A stretch of DNA of 64,000 nucleotides, taken from NCBI GenBank assembly GCA_963543015.1, contig CAUTYZ010000007.1, positions 1-64,000 of the forward strand. The letters run 5' to 3'. Under the pieces are notes generated by a model that saw only the letters and a program-made list of their open reading frames with translations, was not told where the DNA came from and ran no database searches. The stretch comes from Alloscardovia sp963543015. Lineage in GTDB: Bacteria; Actinomycetota; Actinomycetes; Actinomycetales; Bifidobacteriaceae. Both the position numbers and the translations under genes were made by a program. Numbering within the stretch: position 1 is the stretch's first letter; each line of letters begins with the position of its first letter. Of the stretch, positions 33,241-42,900 are shown one piece after another.

Positions 33241-35481
33241 ATGGCGCAACAATTTACCGGACCAAGCAAAGAAATTCTTCGCAACCAGATCGCGGAGCAC
33301 ATCGCAGAAACTGAGAAAGACGACAAATTCTCAGCTCTGACGGCTCAGTATGAGCCTCTTCCAGCTGATCGTTTTTATGATCGCGAGCTCAGCTGGCTAA
33401 AGTTTAACCAGCGCGTTTTTGAGCTTGCCCAAGACACTACTCTCCCTTTGCTGGAGCGCACGAATTTTGAGGCAATTTTTGCAAGTAACTTGGATGAGTT
33501 CTTCATGGTACGCGTGGCTGGATTGAAGCGTCGTATCAACTCCGGTATCGCCGTCCCAAGCGCAAGCGGTTTAAGTGCACGCCAGCAGCTTCGTGAACTC
33601 TTCGAGGAAGCTCACCGTTTGCAAGATGCTCATGCTCATTATTTCACCAATACTTTGATTCCAGCGCTTGCTCAGGAAAATATCGTTTTGCTGAAATGGG
33701 CAGATTTGACCCCACTCGAGCAGGAGCGCCTGACCAAGGTATACCGTCGATATATTTTCCCTGTTCTTACTCCTCTTGCAGTTGACCCAGCTCACCCATT
33801 CCCATATATTTCGGGAAAGTCGTTGAATCTGGCCGTACTTGTAGAGAATGCAGACAGCGGCAAGACTCACTTTGCACGCGTGAAGATTCCTGATAATTTG
33901 CCACGCCTCTACCCTGTCGATGTTTCGCATGATGATGCAGCAACTCCTGACGGTTTGCAGCATCGCCATGGCTTTATCACGATGGAAAATTTGGTTTTGA
34001 GCCATATCGAAACTCTTTTCCCAGGTATGACGATTAAGGAAGCTCGCGCTTTCCGATTGACTCGTAATGAAGATATCGATGTAGAAGAAGACGACGCAGA
34101 AAATCTTCTGAACGCTATGGAGCGCGAACTGCTCCGTCGTCGCTTCGGGCCTCCTATCCGCTTGGAGCTCTCTGATGTGACAAGCCCTTATTTGAGTAAG
34201 CTTCTCGCAACTCAGCTTGGTGTCGAGGAGTCCGAAGTGTATCGTCTTCCAGCTCCTTTGGATTTGACGTGCTTGTTTGAATTGCACAGCATCGATCGTC
34301 CAGATTTGAAGTATAAGCCATTCATTCCAACGACTAATCGTCAAATTGCGGAAGTAGAAACGAGCCGAGCTCAAGATATCTTTGCAGCAATTCGTGAGAA
34401 CGATATTTTGCTTCATCATCCGTATGATTCGTTCTCCACGTCTGTTCAGGCATTCTTGGAACAGGCTGCAAACGATCCACGTGTTTTGGCTATCAAGCAG
34501 ACTTTGTACCGAACTTCTGGAAATTCGCCAATTATCGATGCGCTTATCGATGCTGCACATGCAGGCAAGCAGGTCTTGGCTTTGGTCGAGATTAAAGCAC
34601 GCTTTGACGAAGAGGCGAATATCGCGTGGGCTCGAAAGCTCGAACGCGCTGGCGTCCACGTTGTGTATGGAATTGTCGGTTTGAAGACTCACTCAAAGCT
34701 TTCTATGGTCGTTCGCAGCGAGAACGATGGATTGCGCCGTTACTGCCATATTGGTACGGGTAATTACAATCCTAAGACTGCTCGTTTGTACACCGACATG
34801 GGCTTGCTGACATGCGATCCAGTAGTTGGTCAAGATCTGACTCGCTTGTTTAACCAACTTTCTGGATATGCACCAAAGTCAAGCTTCCACCGATTGCTCG
34901 TCGCACCACGAACGATTCGTACAGGTTTGATTGAGCGCATTCGTCGTGAAGAGCAGGCTGCTCGTGATGGAAAGGAAGCATGGATCAAGATCAAGGTGAA
35001 TTCCTTGGTTGACGAGAAGTGCATTGATGCTTTGTACCGCGCAAGCCAAGCAGGCGTAAAGATTGACATCGTTGAGCGTGGAATTTGCGCGCTTAAGCCA
35101 GGCGTTCCAGGACTGAGCGAGAATATTTGTGTTCGTTCTATCCTCGGTCGATTCCTTGAGCACAGCCGCATTTTTGCTTTCGCAAACTCCCAAGGTCCAC
35201 AAATTGGCGAAGGCCCAATGAGCGGTCCAGAAGTGTGGATTGGTTCTGCTGATCTCATGCATCGCAATCTTGATCGCCGAGTAGAAGCCTTGGTTCGTAT
35301 CACTGATCCAAACCAAATCCAAGACCTTCTCGACTATGTCGATTTGCAAATGGCAGATACAACCAGCTCGTGGCACATGCTTCCAGATGGTTCGTATGAG
35401 CGCCATTCCGTCGACGTAGAGGGAAAGCCATTAGTCGATTCGCAGGCTTTGCTTATTTCTCGTCATAGCAGGCGAAAATAG
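33241..35481 (+). CDS. ppk: Polyphosphate kinase 1
   Basis: Reversibly transfers the gamma-phosphate of ATP to polyphosphate. Seen: N-terminal domain start FYDRELSWLKFNQRVFELA, ASNLDEFFMVRVAGLKR, then catalytic domains with THSKLSMVVR (His484, the expected phosphorylated His) and YCHIGTGNYNPKTARLYTDMG (His503), and IRRE near the nucleotide site. 746 aa, full length. It stands alone behind a leaderless-type promoter. An inverted repeat at 35497-35575 follows. Confidence 0.96.
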   Translation: MAQQFTGPSKEILRNQIAEHIAETEKDDKFSALTAQYEPLPADRFYDRELSWLKFNQRVFELAQDTTLPLLERTNFEAIFASNLDEFFMVRVAGLKRRINSGIAVPSASGLSARQQLRELFEEAHRLQDAHAHYFTNTLIPALAQENIVLLKWADLTPLEQERLTKVYRRYIFPVLTPLAVDPAHPFPYISGKSLNLAVLVENADSGKTHFARVKIPDNLPRLYPVDVSHDDAATPDGLQHRHGFITMENLVLSHIETLFPGMTIKEARAFRLTRNEDIDVEEDDAENLLNAMERELLRRRFGPPIRLELSDVTSPYLSKLLATQLGVEESEVYRLPAPLDLTCLFELHSIDRPDLKYKPFIPTTNRQIAEVETSRAQDIFAAIRENDILLHHPYDSFSTSVQAFLEQAANDPRVLAIKQTLYRTSGNSPIIDALIDAAHAGKQVLALVEIKARFDEEANIAWARKLERAGVHVVYGIVGLKTHSKLSMVVRSENDGLRRYCHIGTGNYNPKTARLYTDMGLLTCDPVVGQDLTRLFNQLSGYAPKSSFHRLLVAPRTIRTGLIERIRREEQAARDGKEAWIKIKVNSLVDEKCIDALYRASQAGVKIDIVERGICALKPGVPGLSENICVRSILGRFLEHSRIFAFANSQGPQIGEGPMSGPEVWIGSADLMHRNLDRRVEALVRITDPNQIQDLLDYVDLQMADTTSSWHMLPDGSYERHSVDVEGKPLVDSQALLISRHSRRK

Positions 35482-35496
35482 AAGCACAAGTCGTCA

Positions 35497-35575
35497 CATG
35501 TGTTGGTGTGTCATGACGCGTTACTGTCGTACTCATCGTCGTACTGACCGCACGATAATTGCGCACCAACACATG
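35497..35575 (+). terminator. Long-loop inverted repeat downstream of ppk
   Basis: CATGTGTTGGTGTG (35497-35510) and CGCACCAACACATG (35562-35575) pair at 13 of 14 positions around a 51-nt loop, 16 bp after the ppk stop. There is no T-run, so it is a 3'-end hairpin or a weak terminator. The remaining bases up to the Nudix gene (35775) show nothing else. Confidence 0.4.
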
Positions 35576-35774
35576 ACCAGGCTATCTCTTTGACCTCTTC
35601 ATATTCTTCTCTCTCGTCATCATCTCTAAGCAGATAAACAATCGTCATGGCATATCATCGACATGTATGCTTAACTGATATATATCCTCGGAAATGCCTG
35701 CATGACATGCATGATATGTCTGAAATGTATGAAAACCGCGTCACGGAAAACTGTACGAACGGAGTAGTTCAGAT

Positions 35775-37034
35775 ATGAGCAAGAAAATTATTCAAGCCAC
35801 AGGAACAGTTCTCTATCGAATTACTGATACCAACGAACCGTACGTGTGCATCATTCACCGTCCTCGTTACGATGATTGGAGCTGGCCAAAAGGAAAACTC
35901 CACAAGCGTGAGTCCCTAGCGCATGCGGCAGTGCGTGAAACGACTGAGGAAACAGGATACCACGTTCAATTGGAAGCTCCATTGGGCGTAGTATCTTACA
36001 ATCTCGACGCATCTGGCTCAGATGCTGTGGTATCGCGGGGCTCACAAAGTACTCTTCGTAAAGAAGTGACATACTGGATAGCCCGCGAAATTCCTCAAGA
36101 GTTTAGCAACCTTCGTGAGTCTACTTTCAATGAGCCAATCCAGAGCACTCCCGAAGAAACTGATCTCATTCGCTGGGTGAGCATTGACGATGCTATTTCG
36201 ACCTTGACTCGTGAAGACGATAAAAATCTTGCTCGTGAATTTGCACGACGCGTTCAGAGTGGTCAAGTTCCTTCCTCCACTCTTATCCTTGTGCGAGCCG
36301 CAAAAGCCATTTCTGCAAAGAATTGGGCGGGCGATACATATCAGCGACCTCTCACGCCTCGTGGAGCTTCTCAAGCATATGCGTTATCGCAAGAATTAAG
36401 CTGCTATCTTCCTCGTCGCACATATACGACGAGCCTGAGCCGCTGCTTCGAAACGCTTCGCCCATGGTCATATTCAAGCGGCATCGAAACTCAAGTTTTT
36501 GCTTATAATATCGAGGAGCAAGTCGCCCATCATCGTGCAGAGCATGCGTCTTCATCACAAGCACAGTCACAAGCGCAGTCACAAGCGCAGTCACGCGAGC
36601 AGTCACAGTCACAAGCACAGTCTCATAAGACGCCGCAGAAAGACATTCTTGCCGCTCAATTTACTGCAGGATTAGGCGATACTATTAAGCGATTACAAGG
36701 TCGCGCTCCTATGTGCGAAGTTATTTCAGCGACTCCATCCCAGCTACGACTGGCAGCTCGCTTACTTCCGGAGCTTGCGGAAAATACTACAATTTCTAAG
36801 AAAATTGTCAGCGCATTAAGCGGAAAGAAATCTTTGCAAACTGGACAAGCAGTTGCGATTACTATTGTTCCTGCGGCTGTTTCTGCGACGAATTCTCTGA
36901 AGTCTCCATCTCCAGAAGAGTCACAAGAGCAGTCTGCGAACGGTTCTACCGAAAGCTCGTCACAACGCTCGCACGACAACCAAACGTCATGCACCATTTC
37001 CGACATCGTAAGGATTACACCAATTGTCTTCTGA
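35775..37034 (+). CDS. Nudix hydrolase fused to a degenerate histidine-phosphatase domain
   Basis: N-terminal Nudix domain like mycobacterial MutT1, which sanitises oxidised nucleotides or hydrolyses dinucleoside polyphosphates. Seen: complete Nudix box (Gly40 to Tyr62: GKLHKRE then RETTEETGY). The C-terminal half (about 168-385) follows the MutT1 plan of a phosphoglycerate-mutase-like domain, but the expected LVRHAKA reads LVRAAKA (Ala175 for the nucleophile His), so phosphatase activity is probably lost. A Gln-Ser repeat insert (about 262-285) comes from 12-bp DNA repeats. 419 aa. It overlaps the next gene by 11 bp. Confidence 0.85.
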   Translation: MSKKIIQATGTVLYRITDTNEPYVCIIHRPRYDDWSWPKGKLHKRESLAHAAVRETTEETGYHVQLEAPLGVVSYNLDASGSDAVVSRGSQSTLRKEVTYWIAREIPQEFSNLRESTFNEPIQSTPEETDLIRWVSIDDAISTLTREDDKNLAREFARRVQSGQVPSSTLILVRAAKAISAKNWAGDTYQRPLTPRGASQAYALSQELSCYLPRRTYTTSLSRCFETLRPWSYSSGIETQVFAYNIEEQVAHHRAEHASSSQAQSQAQSQAQSREQSQSQAQSHKTPQKDILAAQFTAGLGDTIKRLQGRAPMCEVISATPSQLRLAARLLPELAENTTISKKIVSALSGKKSLQTGQAVAITIVPAAVSATNSLKSPSPEESQEQSANGSTESSSQRSHDNQTSCTISDIVRITPIVF

Positions 37035-37704
37035 TTCACACGGTATCTCACATTCAGGAGCAGCATTTGCCGCTCACCGCTCAGGATCTGCACGCTTTTC
37101 GCGACCAATGCAACTCGACCAGGCACTCCTTGACCACATGGCTGGTGGCGCCGACCCTGAAGCATTGCGAGAGCTCGCACATTCTACAGCGGCAGCTCTG
37201 CTTGATCGCGTGCATCACACACAAGACCCTGAAGTAGTTCGACGCGTGATTACAGTGGTTGACACAGAAGGAATCGAGCCAATTGCTGAGCTGTGGGCTA
37301 CAGCAGATGCGCAATCATTGCCAGGAATTCTGTGGCGCCTGTACACGATGCGCACATGGATGCAACGTAACCAGCAGTCTCTTGCACAGCTGTGGCGCGA
37401 AGGCGAGCTTCCACCTACAGCCGCAAGCGCTATTACCGGCATCAATGATCAACCGCATGCACAGGATATCGCCGCAACTGCCGACTCCATTCTTTCGGGC
37501 GCATTTACAGGTGATTTTGCCGTAGCTCTCGACCGCGCATCCAGCTTCTGCCATGTCGTTGCTCGCGCATTGGTCGAACGTGCAAAGAAAATTCCTGCAG
37601 GAACTCATCGACAGGACATCGCACACAATGCAAAAAATCTCGTCACCACATCGAAAGATTTTGCAGCGGGTGCGAAACTGTGGCGAGACGGGCAGCTTCA
37701 TTAA
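37024..37704 (+). CDS. Unknown protein coupled to the Nudix gene
   Basis: I do not recognise a family. Seen: 226 aa, Ala-rich, mostly helical in appearance; no signal peptide or membrane segment. Blocks such as DPEVVRRVITVVDTEGIEPI, ELWATADAQSLPGILWRLY and ARALVERAKKIPAGTHRQDI look like a folded all-alpha protein. The TTG start at 37024 (AAGGA 9 nt upstream) overlaps the Nudix gene by 11 bp; an ATG at 37108 is an alternative. Overlap suggests a shared role with the Nudix protein, but nothing more can be said. Confidence 0.65.
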   Translation: MSSDSHGISHSGAAFAAHRSGSARFSRPMQLDQALLDHMAGGADPEALRELAHSTAAALLDRVHHTQDPEVVRRVITVVDTEGIEPIAELWATADAQSLPGILWRLYTMRTWMQRNQQSLAQLWREGELPPTAASAITGINDQPHAQDIAATADSILSGAFTGDFAVALDRASSFCHVVARALVERAKKIPAGTHRQDIAHNAKNLVTTSKDFAAGAKLWRDGQLH

Positions 37705-37794
37705 CTGCATGAATTTCATGAATTGCTTGAAAGTCATGAAAATGACGAGCTCACACATGCTCATTAGCTCTGAGATGAAAAGCACACACGCTAG

Positions 37795-37824
37795 TTGTGC
37801 TCGATGCAACTGACACGTTACAAT
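37795..37824 (+). promoter_or_regulatory. Promoter of the structured RNA before the MetE-like gene
   Basis: TTGTGC (37795-37800) and TACAAT (37819-37824) with an 18-bp spacer. The predicted start at about 37831 coincides with the first base of the outer stem of the RNA that follows, which supports both calls. Confidence 0.55.
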
Positions 37825-37830
37825 TAAATC

Positions 37831-37926
37831 CGCACTGAACCGTGCTTAAGCCCCGGGCTTCATTTTTTGCCGCTACGAGCGGCCTGCGCGCCGACAGGCG
37901 CTTTCGCGGTTCGGTGCTTTTCTTTT
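37831..37926 (+). ncRNA. Candidate compact four-way-junction RNA, family unknown
   Basis: An outer stem of 11 bp (GCACTGAACCG, 37832-37842, with CGGTTCGGTGC, 37907-37917; one G-U pair) encloses three hairpins: AAGCC-CCG-GGCTT, GCCGCT-ACG-AGCGGC and GCGCC-GACA-GGCGC. The outer stem is followed at once by TTTTCTTTT, so the whole RNA ends as a terminator. Its promoter sits at the expected distance. It is about 260 bp upstream of the MetE-like ATG. It could be an independent small RNA or an attenuator-type leader; it does not match a tRNA, SRP RNA or any riboswitch I know. Confidence 0.6.
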
Positions 37927-38188
37927 CCTCATATTTTTCTTATATCTTTTCCCCATATCCATCTTGATTGCATCGAAACGTCGGCATCGCTGCCAAATTT
38001 AGGATAAATCATGAGTGCGTTATCACAAAAAGCGCCGCCAAACGCGCATTATCAACGGTCTTCACACCCGTTATAAGATACACATATATCGACTTTGCCT
38101 AAAATGCTCGTCTCCCCAAAAATCCTCACATAGAATGAGTTTCGTTAGTTCGTACATATATTGAAAACTTCGAATTGAGGAGATAAAC

Positions 38189-39385
38189 ATGACTACAATT
38201 CGCACAACTCACGTGGGTTCCCTTCCACGCACCGAAACTTTGTTGAAGGCCAATGCTGACCATCAAGAAGGCACATTGAGCGATGAGCAGCTCGCTGCTA
38301 TCGTTACCGAAGAAACCAACAAGGTTGTTGAGAAGCAGAAGGAAATCGGTATCGATATCGTTAACGACGGTGAGTACGGCCATGCAATGACTGAGAAGGT
38401 CGACTACGGCGCTTGGTGGAGCTACTCTTTCACTCGCTTCAGCGGTTTGGAAGTTCTCGATGAAGTTCCAGCTCACAAGCCAACTCCAGAAGGCAAGCTC
38501 GAGCTCGACGCAATGACCGATCGTCGCGACTGGGTTGCTTTCGCAGATGCATATGCTGATCCAACATCCGGAATTCACTTGGCAGATCGCAAGCCTTGGA
38601 TTTTCCCAACCGTTACCGGTGAATTGACCTACACTGGTCAGGAAATCGTTCAGCGCGATATCAACGCATTGAAGGCAGCTCTTGACAAGGCTGGCAAGCC
38701 AGTTTCTGACGGCTTCATCGCAAGCTTGTCCCCAGCTTCCGCAGCACGCGTTGGCAACCTGTACTACGAAGATGATGAAGCTGCAGTATGGGCATGGGCT
38801 AAGGCTCTTCATGAAGAGTACAAGACCATTACTGATGCAGGTCTTACCGTTCAGATTGATGCTCCAGATTTGACTGAATCTTGGGATCAGTTCAAGGTCG
38901 AGCCAGATGTCGAAAAGTACCGCGAATTCTCTCGCGTTCGTATCGAAGCTTTGAACTATGCTCTCGAAGGCATTGACCCTGCACTCGTTCGTTACCACGT
39001 ATGCTGGGGTTCATGGCACGGCCCACACTCCACCGATTTGGAGTTCAAGAATGTCGTTGATTTGGCATTGTCTGTCAACGCAAACGGTTTGTCCTTCGAA
39101 GCAGCAAATGCACGCCACGAGCATGAATGGAAGATTTGGAAGGATATCGAACTTCCTGCTGAGAAGTACCTTATCCCAGGCGTTGTTTCCCACGTCACCA
39201 ACATTGTGGAGCATCCAGAACTCGTTGCTGATCGCATTGAGCGCTTTGCTTCTTTGGTTGGCCCAGAACGCGTAGTTGCTTCTACCGATTGCGGTTTGGG
39301 TGGACGTATCCACTCCCATATCGCATGGGCTAAGTTGGAGACTTTGGCTAAGGGTGCTCAGTTGGCTTCCGAACGTTTGTCCTAA
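38189..39385 (+). CDS. Short MetE-like methyltransferase (catalytic domain only)
   Basis: Related to the C-terminal catalytic half of cobalamin-independent methionine synthase, a zinc enzyme that methylates homocysteine. Seen: 398 aa starting TTIRTTHVGSLPRTE; zinc ligand candidates His270 and Cys272 in RYHVCWGSWHG and Cys368 in STDCGLGGR; VNDGEYGH near residue 60. The N-terminal half of full MetE (about 750 aa) is absent. Such short forms may use a different methyl donor, or may serve as other thiol transferases. ATG with GAGGAG upstream; strongly biased codons suggest high expression. A terminator follows at 39411-39444. Confidence 0.85.
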   Translation: MTTIRTTHVGSLPRTETLLKANADHQEGTLSDEQLAAIVTEETNKVVEKQKEIGIDIVNDGEYGHAMTEKVDYGAWWSYSFTRFSGLEVLDEVPAHKPTPEGKLELDAMTDRRDWVAFADAYADPTSGIHLADRKPWIFPTVTGELTYTGQEIVQRDINALKAALDKAGKPVSDGFIASLSPASAARVGNLYYEDDEAAVWAWAKALHEEYKTITDAGLTVQIDAPDLTESWDQFKVEPDVEKYREFSRVRIEALNYALEGIDPALVRYHVCWGSWHGPHSTDLEFKNVVDLALSVNANGLSFEAANARHEHEWKIWKDIELPAEKYLIPGVVSHVTNIVEHPELVADRIERFASLVGPERVVASTDCGLGGRIHSHIAWAKLETLAKGAQLASERLS

Positions 39386-39410
39386 TTTTTCCTTAATCCC
39401 TATCTCACTG

Positions 39411-39444
39411 GTGCGGCTTTGCAAAAGCGAAGTCGCACTTTTTT
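39411..39444 (+). terminator. Rho-independent terminator of the MetE-like gene
   Basis: GTGCGGCTT and AAGTCGCAC pair (one G-U) around TGCAAAAGCG, followed by six T, 26 bp after the stop codon. Confidence 0.88.
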
Positions 39445-39456
39445 GTTGCGTTTTTG

Positions 39457-39489
39457 TTGTACTGGGGTTGTACTGGGGACGCACTGGGG
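39457..39489. repeat. Three 11-bp tandem repeats
   Basis: TTGTACTGGGG twice and ACGCACTGGGG once, directly after the MetE-like terminator. Confidence 0.7.
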
Positions 39490-39534
39490 TTGCTCGCATA
39501 TGTTGTTAGTATCTCGCTAGCATCTCTGCACAAT

Positions 39535-39590
39535 ACAAAAAATGTGGTGCCGCATGTAAACGCCTGCACGGCATGCACACGACACCACAT
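39535..39590 (-). terminator. Rho-independent terminator of the beta-helix surface gene
   Basis: On the minus strand ATGTGGTG and CACCACAT close an imperfect hairpin that is followed by TTTTTTG. It lies beyond the out-of-frame sorting-signal remnant, which shows that the original gene extended to about 39649. Confidence 0.8.
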
Positions 39591-39648
39591 GAATTATTGC
39601 AACATTCCTTTCTGTCGGTACACGGTTTTATCCGTCAAACCTCAACTA

Positions 39649-39910
39649 CTATCCGTTGTAACGAGAACGAATCAAGGCGATGGCACTCGTGCACAGAACC
39701 ATTATCGCGAGAGCACCCATAATCCCTTCAGCGCTTACTCCAGAATGCGCCAATTGACGAGAAGTACTCTCGGACTTACGCATTGCCGAATTATTCTGCA
39801 GATTTTGTGGATAGCTCAGTTGAGGATACTGCGCTAGTTTTCACTACAGGGCGGTAGGCAACGTCAACGAACTCGCCATTATCAGTCGTGTAACGGATGA
39901 CGAATTTATC
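39649..39910 (-). pseudogene. Detached C-terminus with sorting signal of the beta-helix protein
   Basis: Past the TAA that ends the long frame, the same frame continues as DKFVIRYTTDNGEFVDVAYRPV, completing the last beta-rich domain, then stops again. In the +1 frame follows SESTSRQLAHSGVSAEGIMG, a hydrophobic stretch (ALAIMVLCTSAIALI) and RSRYNG with a stop at 39649: a cell-wall sorting signal of the LAxTG kind seen in the two other wall proteins here (LAKTG). So one nonsense and one frameshift change separate the anchor from the protein. Confidence 0.75.
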
Positions 39911-42900
39911 TTAACCACCAAGTGCGCTCTTATCCGGGCGATAATGCACAGACGCCAGTCGGACAGTTCCATGCTTTGGCTTGACAATGACCACGCGATT
40001 TACAATTCCCTTCACCTCATCAGGCTCGCGAATTTCAATCTCATCCCCAGGATTAGCTTCCTTACGCAGGAAGGAATACGCAGCTGATGACGCGTCAAGA
40101 GTCTTGCCAACGAGCTCTGGCTTAATGCGAGGCTTCGCGGCTGGCTTAGATGCTGAACCTGTGTCAGGCTTTGTGTCCGGATGCGCCCCCGGACGTGAAT
40201 CCGGCTTGGAATCTGGCTTTGCGGAATCATCCTTGCCTGGCGTGATTGGTTCATCTACCTTACCTGTATCCGGCTTGGAGTCATCTTTCTTGCCATCATC
40301 TTTCTTATCCTCATCCTTCTTTCCTGAATCAGGCTGCGATGGCTGAACAGGTTTGGACGGATTATCCGTTTTGTCTGATTTATCAGGAGTTTCCGTCTTA
40401 TCTGGCTTATTTGGCACAGCTGGATTCTCCGTCTTATCAGGCTGATGAGGCTCAGACTTCTCCTGATCCTTTGCATCCTGTGGCTTCACTGGCTGTGAAG
40501 GTTCGGAAGGTTCAGAAGGCTCTGAAGGCTGCGATGGCTGCGATGGCTGACTAGGAGTAGCAGGATCTTCAGGTTGTGGTTTCTCAGGCTGCGGCTTCTC
40601 AGGCTGCGGCTTCTCAGGTTGTGCCGGATTATCCGGAACGCTTGGTTCCTTGCCAGGTTCTTCGCTTGGCTTGTCTGAAGTGCCCGAGTCATCTCCCGTC
40701 CCATTACCCGGTTTCTCATCAGGTTTCTCACTTGGATTTTCACCTGGCTTGCTAGGCTCGCTCGGTTCACTTGGTTCGCTCGGCTCGCTTGGCTCAGCTT
40801 GAGGCTGCACATCCAGATAAGTAATTACCGGACTGATATGCACGGATGCTCGTGTAGCCGTCTTCGATTCGGCAACAAAGCGCAACCAATCCCCTGCCTT
40901 GACATCTAGCTCACCATGCTCGCTAATCCATTGAGCAAAATCGTCCGATTTTTGCAAGGACACGTTGAGCGTTGCCGAATGGAGAAGCTCGTCATTCTTA
41001 TACACTGACAGAATTAAATCGCCCGTATTATTCCTTTGACGAAGATATGGCTCATTATCTTTAATTGTCAGCTTGACTTTTCCGCTCTTCAGCGCACGCC
41101 ATGCCATCGCAGTGCCACCAGCAACGTTCAAATCATCGCTGAGCAAACCGTGAATTGCACTTCGATCGAGTGGCAAATTATGATTCTCAAAATCAACACT
41201 CGGACCGAAATACGTGTTGTATGCCCAGTTTGGATACTGCGGGTCAGTTGACGCGATATTGACCCACGCCTTTTGCTCATTCTGAACTTGGCCAAACCAT
41301 ACAGGACCTTGAACACCCGGAGTATAGTCATTCACCCAATTCCATGCGATGCGGCGCTTCACCACGTAATCGCTGCTATCCATACCTGTTTTGGCGACGC
41401 GAATAATATCTCCATCCTGAACGATGTCAGAATTGCCCAAAACTGTGTCTCCACGATACACGCTCGCCAGAGCCTGATCCGTTACACCCACATGAGAGAG
41501 CACTTCGCTCACTGTTGCCGGATTCTTGTCCGTAAATGGTACGAACAATTCTCCACCATGTGCTGTCTCATGAAGTTCATAATCGGACGACGTGATAGAA
41601 GCTGGAACTGGGCTTTGCATAGCACCTACGTCGATACGTGAGCCTTCTACCGGTTTTCCAAAGAAATCGTGCGCAACTGCAAAACCGTTAATATCCTTAA
41701 CTCCCACGCCAGCGCGCTTTGCCACTGACTTCTCAGCAAGCATGTATCCTGTGAAAGCCTCAGAATTATGGTCGCGTACTTTATGACTCGTCTGGGGCCC
41801 TTCAGGAGAGTGTCCCGCAAAACGAACAGCAGCATGAATATCATCAACACTTATCGCGCGCTTATCTGATTGAGGAACATTCGCGTAATTCACGTACACG
41901 TTATTGTTGAACTGCTGACGATTATTCTGAGGATTCCACTGACCATTGCCCTTCGCATCACCGTTGATAAAGATGTTATTTTCAATCTTTCCACCGGCGT
42001 TCGAGCGTTTCACGACGGGCTGTCCGCCATTCGACAGATAGAACGTATTGTTATAAATATGAACATTCTTTCCACTTCCCGGTAAATCAAGCGCACCACG
42101 ATCGTTATACGCAATGTTGTAACGGAACGTCGTATTGACCGCATAATATCCGCAGACCATCAATGTCGCGAAACTGTTATACGCCGAATAATTGTATTGG
42201 TACAATGTTCCATCGCCGTAATCCGCATCCCACGCTTGACCGTCACCATTGCCGTGCTCATTGTTGAGAGTGCGATACATTTCGTTATATTCGAAAACTG
42301 CATTCTTCGAACGCCACGGCCAAATGCCTGCCGCCACGCGTCCGCCGTATGGACGGCTCTCCGTATAATCGACAACATTCATATGCTTAGCAACGCCATC
42401 GCCCACATTCGCACGAATTAACGGGCGATCGCAATACATCACTGTAATCGCGTCACCGCCAGCACCTGTAATGAAATTATTTTCAATAAGAACGTGCGTT
42501 GCACCAAATTTTGCAATTAGTGCATCATTAATATCGCCCGTTCCATAATTGAAATTCCTGCCGCGCATATGATCGATATACCTCAGATGCGCGGTATATC
42601 CGACAGCAATTCCCCAGCGATCCACATCGCGCACCGTACTATTTTTAATAGTTACTTTATCGAAACGCGAAATATGCGTTTGCGCGCATTCTTCACCGAC
42701 ATTTTCCGCCCCCACTTCTCCAGAAACGCATTGCTGTGGAAGATGAGCCATAAAGTAAATGCCGCCATTAGCAAGATGCTTGTTGTAGATATTTCCATCC
42801 ACGTCATGAATATATAAATTGTCGAGAGTGACATCTGTCATCGTTGTACCATTCTCGGTAATTCCCGCGACCCCCGTGCGATCCATGCGCGATGCACGAC

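Noticed and set aside
33571..34692. Long minus-strand open frame opposite ppk (373 codons)
   Set aside because: Shadow of ppk caused by codon bias; no domain and no ribosome site.
38011..38076. A 21-codon open frame with an AGGA site between the structured RNA and the MetE-like gene
   Set aside because: It lacks methionine or cysteine runs expected of an attenuator peptide, and one short frame with a chance ribosome site is weak evidence.
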